A stretch of DNA of 64,000 nucleotides, from the NCBI RefSeq assembly GCF_032118995.1, contig NC_092652.1, forward strand, positions 25,595,044 through 25,659,043. The letters are read 5' to 3'. The notes beneath the pieces are model-generated. The model was not told the origin of the DNA and ran no database searches. It saw only the letters and a program-made list of their open reading frames with translations. The DNA comes from Asterias amurensis (Eukaryota > Echinodermata > Asteroidea > Forcipulatida > Asteriidae). Below are positions 37,243 through 51,500 of the stretch, one piece after another. The position numbers and the translations under genes were made by a program. The stretch's first letter is position 1. The number at the start of each line of letters is the position of its first letter.

Positions 37243-37545
37243 TTTTTGGTCAGTTGAAAATGTCTACATTCAGAACTGATGTAATGCTGATTATTAAGAA
37301 CATTAATTGTAATTTAGTTGGTCTAAATTGTCAATTAATTACTCTTAAATCAAACACTAATCATCAAATGAATGTTGACTGGACCTAATTTTCAAAGATT
37401 TATGGTCGGTTGAAAATGTCTACATTCAGAACTGATGTAATGCTGATATTAAGAACATTAATTGTAATTTAGTTGGTCTAAATTGTCAATTAATTACTCT
37501 TAAATCAAACACTGATCATCAAATGAATGCTGACTGGACCTATTA
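37243..37545. repeat. two-copy direct tandem duplication, about 150 bp
   Basis: TCAGTTGAAAATGTCTACAT to ACTGGACCTA occurs at about 37250-37386 and again at 37407-37541 with only a few differences, so it is recent. Confidence 0.8.
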
Positions 37546-38510
37546 TTTGACTGCACGATTACTTCTAAAACACTAATGATGGTTTTATGCCTACAGTACA
37601 AAGTGCAGCAAGGGAGTGGAAAGTACTTTTCAAAAAATGTACTTATTTATTTGTTGTGCGTTATTTCTTTAAAATTACTCATCTTTTAAAAAGATTTTGT
37701 ACCTTTTTTTAAACGTTATGCTAATTTATATAAAATCATGACAATTTTAAATAAACATGACAACTGATGCCTTGAAGAATCGAACCCAGGAATTTCCAGT
37801 TAGACTAGTCTCCTAACTAAAAAGCATCATTGGCTTCGACCAATATGCCAATCAAGAAATGCCAAGAAACTATGAAGTCACCTTGAAAGCTCTACAAGCA
37901 AGGACAACATCAACAAGATCGCAGATTGTGGGGCAAGGGGCAGTACGAGGGGATGGACTCTGCAAGAGAACGGGTTAGATCTTCTCTTACCATTTGAAGA
38001 CTTCACTCTCTATTGTCTTTGTCTTGAAGGTCAAATTGCGTTATCCGACCTCCACTTTGCGCTCTATATCAATAAGCAGCTTATATTTATTAGAATTGTT
38101 TTTCAAAAACTTTACAACTCCATATAATTATAAGAGAGTGTTATATACTTTAAATTCAATTCAACTAATTGACACATCATGTAAAACACAATGAATTTAT
38201 TTTCCAATGGACAGAAGTAAAAGTTTGATAAACTAGAAACAAGTACGGTGTCTTTGCTAGGCCTTTTTTTGCCAGTTAATCAGACAAACAATTTTTTTAA
38301 AGTCCATCATTTTTATATCAACGAGTTGTATTGCACAGGCAATTTAAAAAGTGGAGGTCGGATTCAGCAAAACTTATGTTACCTCTCCTTTGTTTGGTGA
38401 CTTGCAATCCGGATCCATAGATAAAACACACACACATACCACATCCATAGATCTTCAACTCCCATCTGGAGACAGCAGCACAAAAATGTTCTCTTTCTTG
38501 AACTCAGGAA
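37546..38510. other. no recognisable feature
   Basis: AT-rich DNA without recognised coding or repeat structure. Confidence 0.35.
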
Positions 38511-38670
38511 ACAGTTCTATCGAGAAACGGTTCTATCGAGAAACGGTTCTATCGAGAAACGGTTCTATCGAGAAATGGTTCTATCGAGAAACAGTTCTAT
38601 CGAGAAACAGTTCTATCGAGAAACAGTTCTATCGAGAAATAGTTTTATCAGGAAACAGTTCAACCGAGAA
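38511..38670. repeat. 16-bp minisatellite
   Basis: About ten units of GTTCTATCGAGAAACG (last base variable) run head to tail. Late units decay to GTTTTATCAGGAAACA and GTTCAACCGAGAAAAA. The plus frame stays open for part of the array by chance. Confidence 0.85.
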
Positions 38671-40180
38671 AAAGTTCTTGTCTTTTGAAGCTTGGCTGAA
38701 CGAGATCTTTCTGCTGGCTGCTGGGTCTGCCTCAGGTCTCTGGGGTGGTGATGGGGCCTAAAAATACAAATAAACATATTTAAATATTCAAAAGGCCTTT
38801 AATAAAAGGTGCCTTTCGAGAGACAGTCTTGTGGTGTAGACAATTCAATCAGATCATTGTGAAAATGGATATCTTAAAGGTTCTTCAACTGCTGATGAAG
38901 AGATTTTTGGGAACTCGTTGTAAATTTGTACAAAACAATAGGAAAACAAAAGGGAAAAGTTTCCGTATGGCGCCACCACTTTTTCATTCGATATGAAATA
39001 ATATAGTATCTAATTTACCTCAATGAGATATCCCTTTTTGTAAAAATGAGTGAAAAGGTGGTGGCGCCATACGGAAAGTTATCCAACAAAAGTTCAATTA
39101 TGATTTCTTGAAAAAAAAAAAAACACCCTGAAAGTCCAGGCCCCATTATATATTAGGCAGGAAAAATATATATCTAAATACCCCCCCCCATGAGGCTGAA
39201 ACGGGGGGGGGGGGGGGTGCAAACAAATAGGAATATCTCATTTGGGTAAATTTGATAATATTTTGTTTGTTTAACGAAAAAGTGGTGGCAGGATACGAAA
39301 ACGTTTCAAAAGCATGGCCCCAACCATTGGCACATTCATTCCGTGGTCCTCTGCTCCTCGGACCTACCACCGAAACCACGCCGCAACTGTTAGTGGTCCG
39401 TGAACATTATAATCCTTACCTTCATAGCACAAGATGTCGTTTGGTCGATGTGCCCAGCTTCCCGGTCTTCTTGAAGTTTTACACTGCAGCCTGGGGCAAT
39501 TTACTAAGGGCTTTTCCAGCCACTGTCACCGGAACTTAACATTTACTTTTAAAGTTTGTTTATAGTCGGAATGAGATAATTTCGTAAACTCAAGACAAAT
39601 GGCACAGGCTCAACAGTGAATTTGGTGTTGAATGTCTACTGCAGTTTTTGTGTGAAAATGTCTGACCATGTGACAAAAGAGCACAACACATGGTTCATTT
39701 TCGAATTCGTGCACTTCAAATAATATTGCCCAACTGTTAGGCATTAAGAAAGTCACTTGGCCAGTTCTAAAAGTGCAACAGTTATATCCGAAATGTTTCT
39801 AAATACACATGGCTGGCCATGGTAAGAATAATAATCAAATTTACGAGTAAAGTTCATCAGAAATCGCGACGTCCACATCCGGCGTTGGAGCCGAATTATA
39901 CGGCCACCTCCCACTCGAGTCCCCGACACACGTATGAATGCCGTTTGCGTTTTTTGGTATTCGACATGCAAAGTGCTTCGAAAACTGCGCAAAACACCTC
40001 ATTTGCATAACATTGAAGATCTTTAACGAGGTGACATTCCACAGTCGCCCCGGCCCGCGCAGGTGCAAATGTACTGAATGAACTTAAAGAGTAAAAGTCT
40101 CACTCCAAATAATTTATTCCAGAAAAAGATAATAAAAAACCAATGGCTGGAAGTGGGCCTAAATGATAGCTATGCCACGG
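38671..40180. other. no confident gene; short palindromic element and homopolymers
   Basis: 38958-39080 is a palindromic element ending TTTCCGTATGGCGCCACCAC, the same family as 51267-51390. C and G runs lie at 39181-39218. A minus-strand CTATGAAG followed by GTAAGG near 39430 could be a first-exon donor, but no downstream exons could be assigned. Confidence 0.4.
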
Positions 40181-40260
40181 AGCAATTTTACAGCTATCAA
40201 TTGGAGGCAACCAGGTTGCCTCCAATTGATTTGCCTCCAATTGATAGCTGTAATTGTTAA
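40181..40260. repeat. triple-armed palindrome
   Basis: ACAGCTATCAATTGGAGGCA is followed by AACCAGGTTGCCTCCAATTG and then by a second inverted arm GCCTCCAATTGATAGCTGT. Three arms of the same sequence lie within 80 bp, so alternative hairpins are possible. Confidence 0.75.
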
Positions 40261-42545
40261 AGTCTCACTCCTTGATGACTGAATTAATTTATTCCAGTGC
40301 GAGAACAAAAATGACGGGAAGTTTTTTTATTTTTTTTTTATTTTTAACAGGGTAACCACCCGAATCCGCGGCGTAACTAAGATAATTTTTTAGAGGGGGG
40401 GGGGGGGGGCACGATTTTGTTCTAAGGGGCGCTTCAGAAAACCAAAGTTCATAACTAGATCAGTCTGTGCGGTTTGACAAAATATCATCTCCGATCATGC
40501 TAAGATTTTACCAGCATCTTCAGAAAACCATGTTCCTTTAGTACAGAATTCATCTCGAAGCAATCTGAGCGAGGTTGATGTTTTCATATTGAGGCCGGAC
40601 GCCGCCCACAGAAAAAGCTTGCCCGAAGAGCACTTTGTTTCTTGTGAGGTATTTCTCTGTTTAGGCCATACCGTTTATGAGCGAGGGGGAGTTCAAATCC
40701 ATGTGACCAGTCCGGAAAAAAAAAACTTGCCACAAGTAAAATTTGCATCAAGTATAAAATATATTATTTGGTTTATTCTTGCACCGATGTGTAAGATTAA
40801 AACCAAGTAAAAATGTGTTGCCATTGAGAAAATGGTGCTGGGAATGACCCATCGTGTTAACACAGGCCACGCCCTAGTTCGCACAGCCAACATTTTGCAA
40901 GGGAAAATTTGTATGTAAATTTACCCATAGGGATTCGAACCCATGGTGGGCTAGCGCAGTTACATAAGTATAATACAAGTCCTCTCTGGACTTTAATGGC
41001 TGTGCAACCAACCGCGCTTCATGCACATGGAATGCTTTTGTAGCACAAAATACATTCAAGCAGTAAATCACTATCCCCACGAAAATAATAGGAAAACTGA
41101 AATTTGAAAAAAAAGTTGTCAAATTGAGATTTCATGTAAATTGCCCCTTGTGACATGGCTTTCATGATTGAGGCCCAATTCCCGACATTTTTTTCTCGCA
41201 GTGGAATAATTTAATTCATTCATCTCGAAGTGAGACTTTTACAGTTGGGTTAACTCCAACTAATTAAACAATATTTCCAACAGTATTAATTGCATAAAAT
41301 GATGTTTTTTTTATATATCCCAAAGCACCCAATTTAAGGGCAATGTCACTTTACTGGTTGACATTTCAACCCTAACACCTCTGGAAGGCCAACTGACAAC
41401 ACAACACAACATACAAATACTGGAATAAAATAATAACAACAATTTATTTGTAAGATTACTCTTTGGGCATGAGCATGAAATAACTTTATTTTGAAAGAAC
41501 ATTTCATCAAACTATAAACATCAACAATCTGAAAGACAACTAGGAAATATTTACATTCGCTTACAAGATGAAACTGATTAACAGCCAAAATTACATAATA
41601 TTTACGTTGTTGCAAGTGACAAAAACAAACACACTAATTTTGTTTGCTTAGAAAAGAATTTTCGCTTAGCAAATTTTGCTGAGCAGTTAGCTTTATTAAT
41701 TTGGGCCCAGATCTTAGGAATTTCTTGAAGCTATCTTCCACCTTTTGATAACCCCTGGAGTTTTTTAGCTCAAAGGAGATTTTTAAGAGTCTCCTAAGTG
41801 CTAGGTTAGTAAAGTTTTGATCACAAAGCAGGCCAGATTTCATTATATCTAAAGAAAAATACAACATTTTGTGTTAACCAGGAGCAAGTTCGATCAGCGA
41901 CCATTGGTCAGCCACTAGTCAATATTCCATGGTAACCTTTGCATGAAATACATTGAGACTCATTTCTGACTAGGGAACTCTTTGTTGAAGGAGGTAGATG
42001 GATTGATTGGCCAAACAATTTACACAGATAAAAACACAACTCAAAATTTCTGATACTGGGTAAAAAGTCTTCTTTGGTTTCTCTGACTAATATTTTATGT
42101 TACTGACAGGTCAGACTTTCCGGTCAGACCTATGCTGAGGTCTACTAATGGGGTCCAATTTTGCATGACTCTGCTCATTTGAAATCCTTCACTTTCGGTG
42201 CCCTGCAAAGTACATAGTTCGATCGGGGTGAGAGTCATTCCAGACAAAAAAGTCTGACACTATGATAACAATTTTAGGAAAGATTTTAAAATGATGGCAT
42301 TTCCACCTTTTAGTAGACTCCTGTGGTTTAGGAACAGCATACTCAGCACTGGACTAGAGAAGTAAATCGAAGGGCAAGGTTTCAAAAAAGGTTACTGATT
42401 TTCTTCACCAGGCTAGTTTAAAAAAAGTCTGAATTCTGATGAAAGTGAACATTTTGTATTCCTGTTCCATCGCCTCCAAGTGAATGGTAATCAGAGCTGT
42501 GAAAATGGGCCCAGATCTCTTCACTTTCAAACTTTTAAGTTTACT
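40261..42545. other. VPS4-like 3' flank with SINE fragments
   Basis: About 40725-40805 is a tail fragment of the 1419-type SINE on the minus strand. About 40920-41040 has a minus-strand B-box (GGGTTCGAATCCC) and tRNA-like head, a third SINE type. A G run lies at 40396-40410. The part next to 42545 is probably 3' UTR; no clear poly(A) signal lies close to the stop. Confidence 0.4.
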
Positions 42546-45500
42546 TTAGCCATTTTGACCAAAGTTGTTGGTAAAGTCCTGAAACTGTTTGAGTTCCTCG
42601 CTGGTTACTGTCCGATGACAAGATTCTAAGGCCTTCATGAAGTCTTGGAGGGTCATGTCTCTTGGCTTGACGTCTTCAGGAGGGAGTTCAGTCATCTTAG
42701 ATGTTAAACAACCAGGGGTGTTCTCATCACATGGTGTGAACTTTCCATCTAAAAGAACCCATATAATGAATGAATGATAAACTGATGATAATCATCATGA
42801 ATTGCTTGTTTATTGAAAGACACTGGACACTATTGGTAATTGGTGATTCTCAACATAACAAAATAACAAACCTGTGAAAAGTCCGAACTCAATTAGTTGT
42901 CAAAGTTGTGAGATAACAATGGAAGAAAAAGAAAAAACCCTGTCACCACACGAAGTTGTGTGCTTTCAGATGCTTGATTTTGGGACCTCAAAATCTAATT
43001 CTGAGGTCTCGAAATCAAATTCAAATATTTTAGTGGAAAATAATTCTTTCAAAATAAATTACGCTACTTCAGAGGGAGCCATTTCTCACAATGTTTTATA
43101 CTATCAACAGCTCTCCATTGCTCGTTACCAAGTAAGGTTTTATGCTAATAATTATTTTGAGTAAATACCAATAGTATCCAGTGCCTTTAAACCGAGCTTG
43201 CCAATAGCCCAATTTCATAAAGCACCAAACTTGTTAAGCACAGAAAACTCTTGCTAAGCAGAAACAGTAACGTGCCAAGCACATTGTTGCGACTGGCATT
43301 CTGCTAATTGTTTTGATTGGCAGTTCAGGGGTGGATTTCAAAAAGGTAGTCCTAACTTAGGACTAGTCCTAGGCAATGCTAAGAGATAGGACCAGTCCTA
43401 AGTTAGGACCAGTAACTCATCCTAACTGTAACTCATCCTAACTTAGGACCAGTCCTATCTCTTAGCATTGCCTAGGACTAGTCCTAAGTTAGGACTACCT
43501 TTGTGAACTTCAATTTTTAAAAACTTTTTTCAAGGACCAAATAATAATATTATTGTGATTGTTTGTAAGACAGGGATGTTGGGCTGGCATATTGGTATAT
43601 TTCCTCTACTTCTACCCTAGGACTACAACGGTTCAAATCACACCAGGGGCACTATATGGATTGGGTTTTCAGTTCCTCTGACTGTTGGGATTTTCCCTGA
43701 AATATTTCTCTGGGAATTTCCTCCAACATCTAAAACTGAAATTGCCTTCCTTGTCTTCCCTCCATCGGGTTCTTGGCTAGTACAGTAAGTTCACTTTTAT
43801 GAGAGTTCTTGGCTTCACAACCAGAATAAATTAAATTAAATGACAGTTACTGAATTTGGTAAAAATAATGGAAAACTTAAAAAAAAACTAATAATTGACT
43901 CACCGATTCCTTTTATCCAATGAGTTGCAGTTTGAATATCCCGGATAGGTTCAAATAAACCAGTCAAGATAACATTAGACAGGTCACTGCCGGAATAACC
44001 CTCTGTCCTATCAGCAAATATCTGCATGTCAGCGTCACTTAGAGTCAGGTTACAAGACGAGTGGATCTTCAGGATTGTAATCCTAGCTTCTCTGTTTAAA
44101 ATGAGTTCAAAACAGAAATGACATTATAATAAAAATAATAATATTGGTGTTGACTACAAAAACCTTGGGTGTGCGGCAGTTAACCTTTGTACGGCTTCTG
44201 ACTGGAATCTCCGAACAAAGATATGACAAAATAGGGGGACTGCCAACATAGGACTAAATAGCTCAATTGGTAAGGCACGTTATTACAGAGGTTGTTGGTT
44301 CAAATTCCGCTCCAGTAAATTTCCTTTGTTCAACACCAAATCATTTAAAATTCACCTAGTCGGTTTCTTGCGATTTATTTTTTGATAAATAAATAAATGT
44401 TTCATGTTCGCCTACAGAAGCCATATCGGTCGGAAACAGCCTGTATACATAGTCCCCCACAGCGGCCCAAAACGACTGTAGGATATGACCTACTTCCACT
44501 CTACCAAAATGTCATGACCAGATTTTTCAATTTCCAATGTTTCTAATAAATCATGCATTAATATTACTGTTTTTTACAGAATATTATGACCCCAAGTGAT
44601 TTGTAAACGACACTATTGGGGTCAAAGAGTCTTTTGAAATGCCAAAGTTGTGAGTTTTGCCAAAACTTTGATTGGCAAAAGAATGGGCAACTCTCACTGA
44701 ACATACTTTCACTGAACAACTATTTGTTGTTCTTATTAAAAGGGCAGCAAACTTTTGCTAACCCAGTTATACATTGTTTGACAGGAAACCCCATGATAAA
44801 GAAATGTCACCTGTCAGGGAGAGGTACATAGACTCGCTTCTGAAAACGCCTCAAGAAAGCCGTGTCTAGTTCCCATGGTCGGTTAGTGGCACACAAGAGG
44901 AAGAGTTGCTCTGCCTCCTGACCATTATCAGCGCTCTCCATCTGTTTTAGGAGCTCGGTCTTGATTCGTCTCGTGTGCTCCTCCTCGCGACAGCTACGGA
45001 TGCGGCAGATACTATCGATCTCATCTATGAAAATGACCTGAGAAAAAACAAGGTCAATTGAGACTTTGAAGCTAAAGGTGGCAGCAGACACATAGAGTAA
45101 CAAGAGCCTTGACACCCAGCAGGGTGGATATGTGCGCGTTACAAGTCTTGTTATTATTATTATTATATTATTATTACTTATTATTATTATTTATTATTAT
45201 ATTATTATTATTATTATTATTAAAGAGATTAAAGAGCCATATGAACCTTTCTACAGCCCGTGTTTTTGCCAACCAAAGTTTGAAAACTATGGAAAGCTAT
45301 AAATGCAAATCAAAACAGATAGCTACTGTTTGTAACATAGTTACACAAATATTCAAACATTGTGGGAGGTATTTTGATTAATTGAAAATTTGCAGATATA
45401 TTTAATTTGGTTAAAACATCTGGGCCCAATTTCATGGCTCTGCTTACCGTAAGCACAGAATCGGCGCTTTTGGAAGCAGTGGAATTCTGCGCTTACGGCT

Positions 45501-48500
45501 AGTGTACTTTACAGGTTAGCAGCGAATTTTTGCTTCTGCACGTGCGTACTCCACGTTATTGGGACGTCTACGCTTACAAGGCTAGCGCAGAAATTCGGCG
45601 CTTGCATGTTAGCAGGGAATCGTGATCGCAAGTGCAGAATTCGGTGGTAAGCAGAACCATGAAATTGGGCCCAGATAACACGATCATCAATCGGTTCATG
45701 CCATGTCAATAGAGAGGTCTAGACTGAAAGGGATATGACAACTGCCATTTAGAAGCTATTTTGTGCCTGAGAAAATAACAAGATCATTGGAGACTTTGAA
45801 GCTAAAGGTGGCAGCAGACAGTGTGTGTCAAAGAACAGGCAGGGGGAACAAAGAATGACAGACTAGACAGAACATTTGGTTGCGCTGTATTTGAACCCAA
45901 AATGGCATTCAGCAATGCATGACCGAAGAAAACTGGTCCCTCCAGGTCCCATTCTCTCTCAGTACACAGTTCTGAGAGTAACTATCAATTTAAAATCTAT
46001 TTATCTATTGCTTATTATGTATTTTTTTAAAGGTATAATACAGAATTGTAAAGATGAAAACAACAATGTTAAATTTAGTCTGAAAGTTGTGGGTGAAATA
46101 TTTCCCTCTGAAATGAAGTCACATTCAAGAAAAATTTATCTGAAACCTCATTGAAACATAAGAAGAAGGGACTTTCAGCAAACATTAATTACACATATAT
46201 GAGAATGTGGTTTGAACTTACAGATCTCCCTTGCTGCTGATTGGCGTGTACAAATAGCTCTTTAATCAACCTGAAAAAGCAGAGAAATGTCATAAAGAAT
46301 AAGTAGTGTACATTATTTGTTCAAACACCTTAAAGGCACTGGACACGTTTGGTAATTTTTGAAAAACAGTATTCTTTCTTACATGGGCTCAAATGTTCGT
46401 CAAATTTGCAAGAGAATAATGAAAGAAAAAACACCCTTGTTGCACAACTTTGTGTGCTTTCAGATGCATAATAAAAGGTTTCATTATTCAAGTGAGAAAT
46501 TACCTTCTTCTCAAAAACTACGTTACTACAGAGGGGGGCAGTTTTATACTATCAACAGCTCTCCATTGCTCGTTACAAAGTCAGTTTTTTTATGCTGATG
46601 ATTTATTTTAAGTAATTAACAACAGTGTCCAGTGCCTTTAACATAATTATTTTCCACTATTGTGGCTTTTTAAACAATAATGACTTCGATAAAAGCACAC
46701 AAAAAAGAACTAAAACTGTCTATGTGAACCCTCTATGCCCAAACTTCGGCAGTTTCTGTCAAAACTCAAAACTTGGTTTATTACTCATTAGATAGATGAT
46801 TATAGGAGCTACCAAAGACACATAATCAGGGCCCATTAGGCAATTACGTTTTATCAATTGAAATTGTGGCTCATTTCTTGGTTGTCTTCCCTCTTAATGC
46901 CATTTTGCTATTTCCAAGAAACACCTAATTTGGCCTGCGGCATCAAAAATGTTTTTGTTATAATATTCTACCATCATTGCATCTTTTTTTTAGGCCTAGA
47001 GTAAGTTCTAAGATTCTCACTTTTCACTTTCTCCGACCCAGCTAGAGACTAAATCTGAACTCGAGACACAGTAGAATGTAGAGTCAATCTCGGCAGATAC
47101 GGCTTGAGCAAGTCTTGATTTGCCCGTACCAGGAGGTCCATAAAGTAGGATGCGTTTCCATGGTTTCCTTGCACCTGAAGAAAGTGCAGGAGATTATCGG
47201 GGAAAACATTTCTGTGTATTGAAAACTGCAAGTTTCGAGTTTGGTGAGATTCCAAAAACTAATGGTGTAAATTATCATTAAGATTATTTAAGTACCATGT
47301 GAAGGCCGAGCAATTAAGTGTGGTGTTGCTAATCACCAATTCTGTTGACTGTTGAAGAATATTTTACGCATATTACAATGAAATAAATCTTGTAACTGTA
47401 GTAGTTAAATTTCTTCAAATACTAGACTGTGTATTTTCCCCTCTCATTTTAAAACTGGTCTTGTAAATAAATGCTGGTCCATCAAAAGTTTTTTACTCAC
47501 CAGTAAATAAATGTGGATACTGAAGAGGCATAACAATGGCTTCTCGTAATATCTGCTTGGCCTTCGACAAACCAGCTACTTCATTAAAGGTCACTGACCC
47601 CTTACGGACGATAGTGTCCTCTATGGCTAACGTACGCGTCTTGGAATGGGCATCGGCGTTGTTACTAACACCTGTTCCTAAGCAAGTAGAATCAATATTG
47701 TTTTTGTTTACAAAAATTCTTTTTTACATCTATTATATAAAGTAGAATCAAATTTATTTTATGAAACTTTTTTAGGAAGTTATTTTAAATCTTTCTGGTG
47801 AACCAAGGGATTTGCATAAAAGTGGCTCAAAAGTGTAGCCTGATATTTGTTAAAAGAGGAAAAATATTTATTTTATTTTAGATGTGAGAGGAAAAACCCA
47901 AACGAATTGGGGTTAAAGCCACACAGTCCAAATGCAATGCACTCTGGTCTCAGGTGGGATTCAAAACAAGGGTTCACAGAGGCGCAGGGTAATAAAGAAT
48001 CAACCAACCTCATTAGAACAATTAGAGTATAATCTTTGGTTATCTCAAATTGTGTTTCATTTTCACAGCTTAGATTTTGAAGTGCTTATAGAATTATTGA
48101 TTTCAATCACTAGACAAGCTGTAGTGAAACTAAACAAAAGAAATGGAATACATTTTTGCCATCAGGTGGATACGACTTTGTTGAATGGATTTCTACCTGT
48201 CTCTTCCTGTTGTTTTCTCTTGTTGCTGGGTGTGGCCCCTGACTCCAACTGAGCCTTCTTTGCTTGGAGTATTTCTAGATGATCCCTCAGTGTGATATCA
48301 AGCTGACGAAGTGCTGCCTATGATAGAGAAAGAGTAACTGTTTTATTCATACAAAAATTAAGTCAATGCATTTATCATTTAAAAAAAAAATAATTCATGC
48401 AGACTGCAGAGACATTGTGGCATGTCATGGTAAAGTGAGCCGAGCTCAAGCGTGACTGATCAGCAGAGTGTTGGTTTGAGTTCTGGGCCCAATTTCATAG

Positions 48501-51500
48501 AGCTGCTACGCACAGCAATTTGCTTAGCATGAAACTTCTTCTTTGATAAAAACATAATTACCAACCAAATTGCCATTTGGTGCATATTGATTGTTACTGG
48601 TATTTAGCTGTTGTTTGCTCATCCTGAAAAACAAGTGGACATTTGGTTGGTAATCCTGTTTTTATCAAGGCAAACATTTCAAGCTAAGCAAATTTTTGTG
48701 CTTAGCAGCTCTATGAAATTGGGCCCAAGTATTGATGCTTGAGTCCTTCAGCAAGGCACTTAAGCTGTTAATCCTTTGCATTGACTGTGTAATGTGTAGT
48801 GCATGTAAAAGAACCAAGTCACGCTTCAGTAAGAGAGGGAGTTTGCCCCAATGTCTCCTGTAGTGGCCTTTACCACATGCCTTTTAGCCTTGCTCAGGGG
48901 TGAACCTGAATTAAATTTTTTTTTTTTTTTAAAGGAATACAAGAAAAGAAAGGGCTCTGCTTATTTTATTTCCAGTGCTTGTATACCTTCCTAACTGAAT
49001 TGACATCCATCTCCACTGCCTTAGATAGGAGCAGCTGACAATTGCCACAACTGGTTATTAAATGCTGCAGATCTACATTGCTAGTTTTCTGACATTCCTC
49101 TGCAGCCGAAGCTAACCTGTTTAGAATGAGAAATCAGAGACTAAAATCCTAAATCTTTTAAGCAAAACAAATTACCTTAGCAAGAACAATGATTGCTTAG
49201 CAGGAGCAGGTTACCAGCCAAAATACAATGTATATTGTTAGTGAAGGGTTTCCATGCCTGGAATTACACATAGGCTAAGGAGGCTAATGCCTCTAATGCT
49301 CTGGTGTTGGCCTAGGTGCCCCTTTAAAAGTTTCCCATACACTTTAAGATTTTCAAAAGGATTTAAAAGTGCTCTATGAAAAATGAAAATGGCATTGCCC
49401 CTCATTTTATGACATTCCCATCCTGGATTCCTGCTAAAAAAATTTCCTCAGCTCAGACAATTAGCTACTGTTTACAAGCTTCATGAAATCAATGAATGGG
49501 AGAAAGAGTGAGAGGGTTAACCTGTTAGAAGTTTTACCCCCTTGGAGCTAGATGTCTTGTATGATAACAATCCTTGAAGTGGTGTAATTCCCCTTTTCTA
49601 TTTAAGTTGCTTTAGCTGCGATTCATGTCATTATGAAAAAAAAGTAGGAAGCATTTGAAAGTGCAATGAGTTTAGCTTCATTTTATTTTTAATATTTATG
49701 AAAGAGTGTAACAATAATTATAGCACTGGAAAGACACTTACCACGATGCTGCTTCTATGGAGGTTGTGACAACCATATAATGGGAAGATGATAACATCAG
49801 ACGAGACATGTATCGGTATGGAGAAGAAAAAAAATGTATTTTATAACAAATTGAAATTGGGCGTTTACATTATTAATCAGAACCTTTAATTTGGGGAACA
49901 ATTTGAGATTTTTTTATATATTCATTACAGTTTACAGTTATCACAAAGGAAAACAAATTCCAAGAGCATGGACATTTGTTGGCCAGGCTCAATGATCTTT
50001 AGACTGAAAGGGAATTCAATTAAGTAGAGGTCTAAGACAATTTTTTTTAAACTACTTGTTTTGCTTTGAAACTGTTCAAAATGATAGAGCTTGTAAAATT
50101 GGAGTTTGAATGAAAGACTTCTGAACCTGAATACAGAATGTGTGCCTCTCACATGATTCAAGTCTATGTAGTCACCATGCCAATCAGTTGTTTAGATGTT
50201 ATGTCAAAACAAAATATAAAGCGAATAAAACAAAACCCAGACGGTTCATTTGAATGTTACTATGGTAACAGCCAGAAATTGTGATGGTCAATATTTACGA
50301 AGGCTTCAACTAATGAAGTGGCAAGAAAAAGATAGAGCTAAACGAAGGAGACAAATTGACTTACTTTGAAACTTACCATCCACTGCATGCTTTCTAAATA
50401 AGGCATAGCATAGTATAGTATAGTAGGCCTATCTATAAATTAAATGATGTTGCAATGAACTTAAGTGCAAGGCTATGTGAAACTATTGTCATGGTTACAA
50501 GGTGCACAAGGACAAAAAGAACATATTTTTATTATTTAAAGCTCATTCGTTGGGTACTTTTGACTTTTCACACAGAACGATTTCATCCACTGCTTGTGGA
50601 CAGCTACTTCTAGAAACTATTATTATAAGGCTCCCCCGTGAGCTCAAAGGGGAGCCTTATATAGTTTCTAGAAGTAGTGGACAGCAATGCAGCAATTCAC
50701 TTGGCATAAACCCAGTAACTGGGGCGCTGTACTCCTTTTTTCGAAATTTTGACATTATCGGTCGGCAGTCGGACTACCGAAAATGTCAACATTTTGAAAA
50801 AAGGAGTACAGCGCCCCAGTTACTGGTACTGGGTCTACACTTGGCATGGGTTTTGTGTGAAAGCTAAATTTGAGTAGCGATCAGTACTCACTGATAACCA
50901 AACTGGATAACGTTTATTTACAAGGTCATTGACAACAATGAGACTGCCAACTATCATACAGCACTGCTGAGACATGACCAGCACGTTGGTTGTGTTTATC
51001 CGGAGGTCACAGGTTCAAATCCTGTTCTGCCTCCGCTTCTGCTGCCCCCTGGGCATTGTTTTTGTTCACCCCATTAATTATTAAAGGCAGTGGACACTAT
51101 TGCTATTGGTAATTGTCAAAGACTAGCCTTCACATTTGGTGTATCTCAACATATGCATAACATAACTAACCTGTGAAAATTTGAGCTCAATCGGTCATCA
51201 AAGTTGCAAGACAATAATGAAAGAAAAAAACACCCTAGTCACACGAAATTGTGTGCCTTTAGGGATAACTTTCCGTATGGCGCCAACACTTCTTCACACA
51301 TTTTTACAAAAAGGGATATCTAATTGAGGTAAATTAAATACTATATTGTTTCATATCGAATGAAAAAGTGGTGGCGCCATACGGAAACTTTACCTTCGTT
51401 GAAAATTACTTCTTTCTCGAAAACTATGGCACTTCAGAGGGAGCCGTTTCTCACAATGTTTTATACCATCAACCTCTCCCCATTACTCGTCACCAAGAAA

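Noticed and set aside
38351-38761. 136-residue open frame with SIEK(R/W)FYRETVLSRN repeats
   Set aside because: Produced by the 16-bp minisatellite read in rotating frames; no independent evidence.
39252-39539. 95-residue plus-strand open frame
   Set aside because: No homology that I recognise; a possible minus-strand donor in the same place argues against it, and neither is firm.
49755-49809. ATG at 49809 as the certain start of the VPS4-like protein
   Set aside because: Kept only as an alternative: its upstream DNA looks intronic, and the distal exon gives a better MIT helix.
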